Assembly (NCBI GenBank): GCA_017403205.1
Contig: JAFQOM010000105.1
Span: 1-14,258 of the forward strand
DNA from: Clostridia bacterium
GTDB lineage: Bacteria > Bacillota_A > Clostridia > Christensenellales > UBA1242
Direction: 5' to 3'
Length of the DNA: 14,258 nucleotides
Shown: positions 14,233 to 14,258 of the stretch, piece after piece
How the letters are laid out: each line of letters starts with the position of its first letter
Numbering within the stretch: position 1 is the stretch's first letter
Notes under the pieces: generated by a model
The model's database searches: none
What the model was told of the DNA's origin: nothing
Seen by the model: only the letters and a program-made list of their open reading frames with translations
Program-made: the position numbers and the translations under genes

Positions 14233-14258
14233 AAGTGTAAAAAATTAAAAAAACACTT
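14233..14258 (+). terminator. Possible recF terminator, cut by the window end
   Basis: AAGTGT (14233-14238) is complementary to ACACTT (14253-14258) across a 14-base A-rich loop, about 28 bases past the recF stop. Any following T-run lies beyond the window, so this is only a candidate. Confidence 0.35.

Overview
This AT-rich window is the replication-origin neighbourhood of a low-GC bacterium, most likely a Bacillota member of clostridial type. The evidence is the classic origin gene set (dnaA, dnaN, recF, rpmH, rnpA, yidC, jag, mnmE, mnmG, rsmG, parA), the strong AT bias, Shine-Dalgarno sites of AGGAGG/GAGGGG type, and a KhpB/Jag protein with a lysine/glutamate-rich linker. The exact lineage cannot be read from the sequence; an uncultured gut-type Clostridia lineage is a guess. 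All expected genes look intact, with no insertion sequence, tRNA, rRNA or CRISPR array.

Layout, right to left. recF reads rightward (13104-14204). All other genes read leftward. A roughly 88% AT divergent gap (12792-13103) holds the dnaA promoter and the recF promoter. Next come dnaA, then a 390-bp non-coding oriC (11040-11429) with four near-consensus DnaA boxes, ATAAGTA repeats and a candidate dnaN promoter, then dnaN with its terminator. A second non-coding gap (9658-9932) carries the only exact-consensus DnaA box and the promoter of an unrecognised 339-aa protein (8638-9657). Two tandem terminators then insulate the rpmH-rnpA-yidD-yidC-jag operon. rpmH (8258-8395) is short but certain. 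A further terminator separates that operon from the mnmE-histidine phosphatase-mnmG-rsmG operon, which has its own promoter and terminator. parA has its own extended -10 promoter and ends in a 15-bp inverted repeat.

How they work together. DnaA and the clamp DnaN start and drive replication, RecF handles gap repair, and ParA contributes to origin segregation. rpmH, rnpA, yidD, yidC and jag supply a ribosomal protein, the RNase P protein, membrane-protein insertion and an RNA-binding regulator. MnmE and MnmG jointly modify tRNA wobble uridine, and RsmG methylates 16S rRNA.

The most unusual points are: (1) dnaA-oriC-dnaN is flipped relative to the Bacillus order, so that recF rather than rpmH is the divergent neighbour; (2) an unknown, relatively GC-rich gene lies between dnaN and rpmH behind a perfect DnaA box; (3) a perfect 10-bp hairpin abuts the mnmE start codon and contains a six-codon mini-ORF; (4) recF looks leaderless; (5) YidC carries a large extracytoplasmic insertion.
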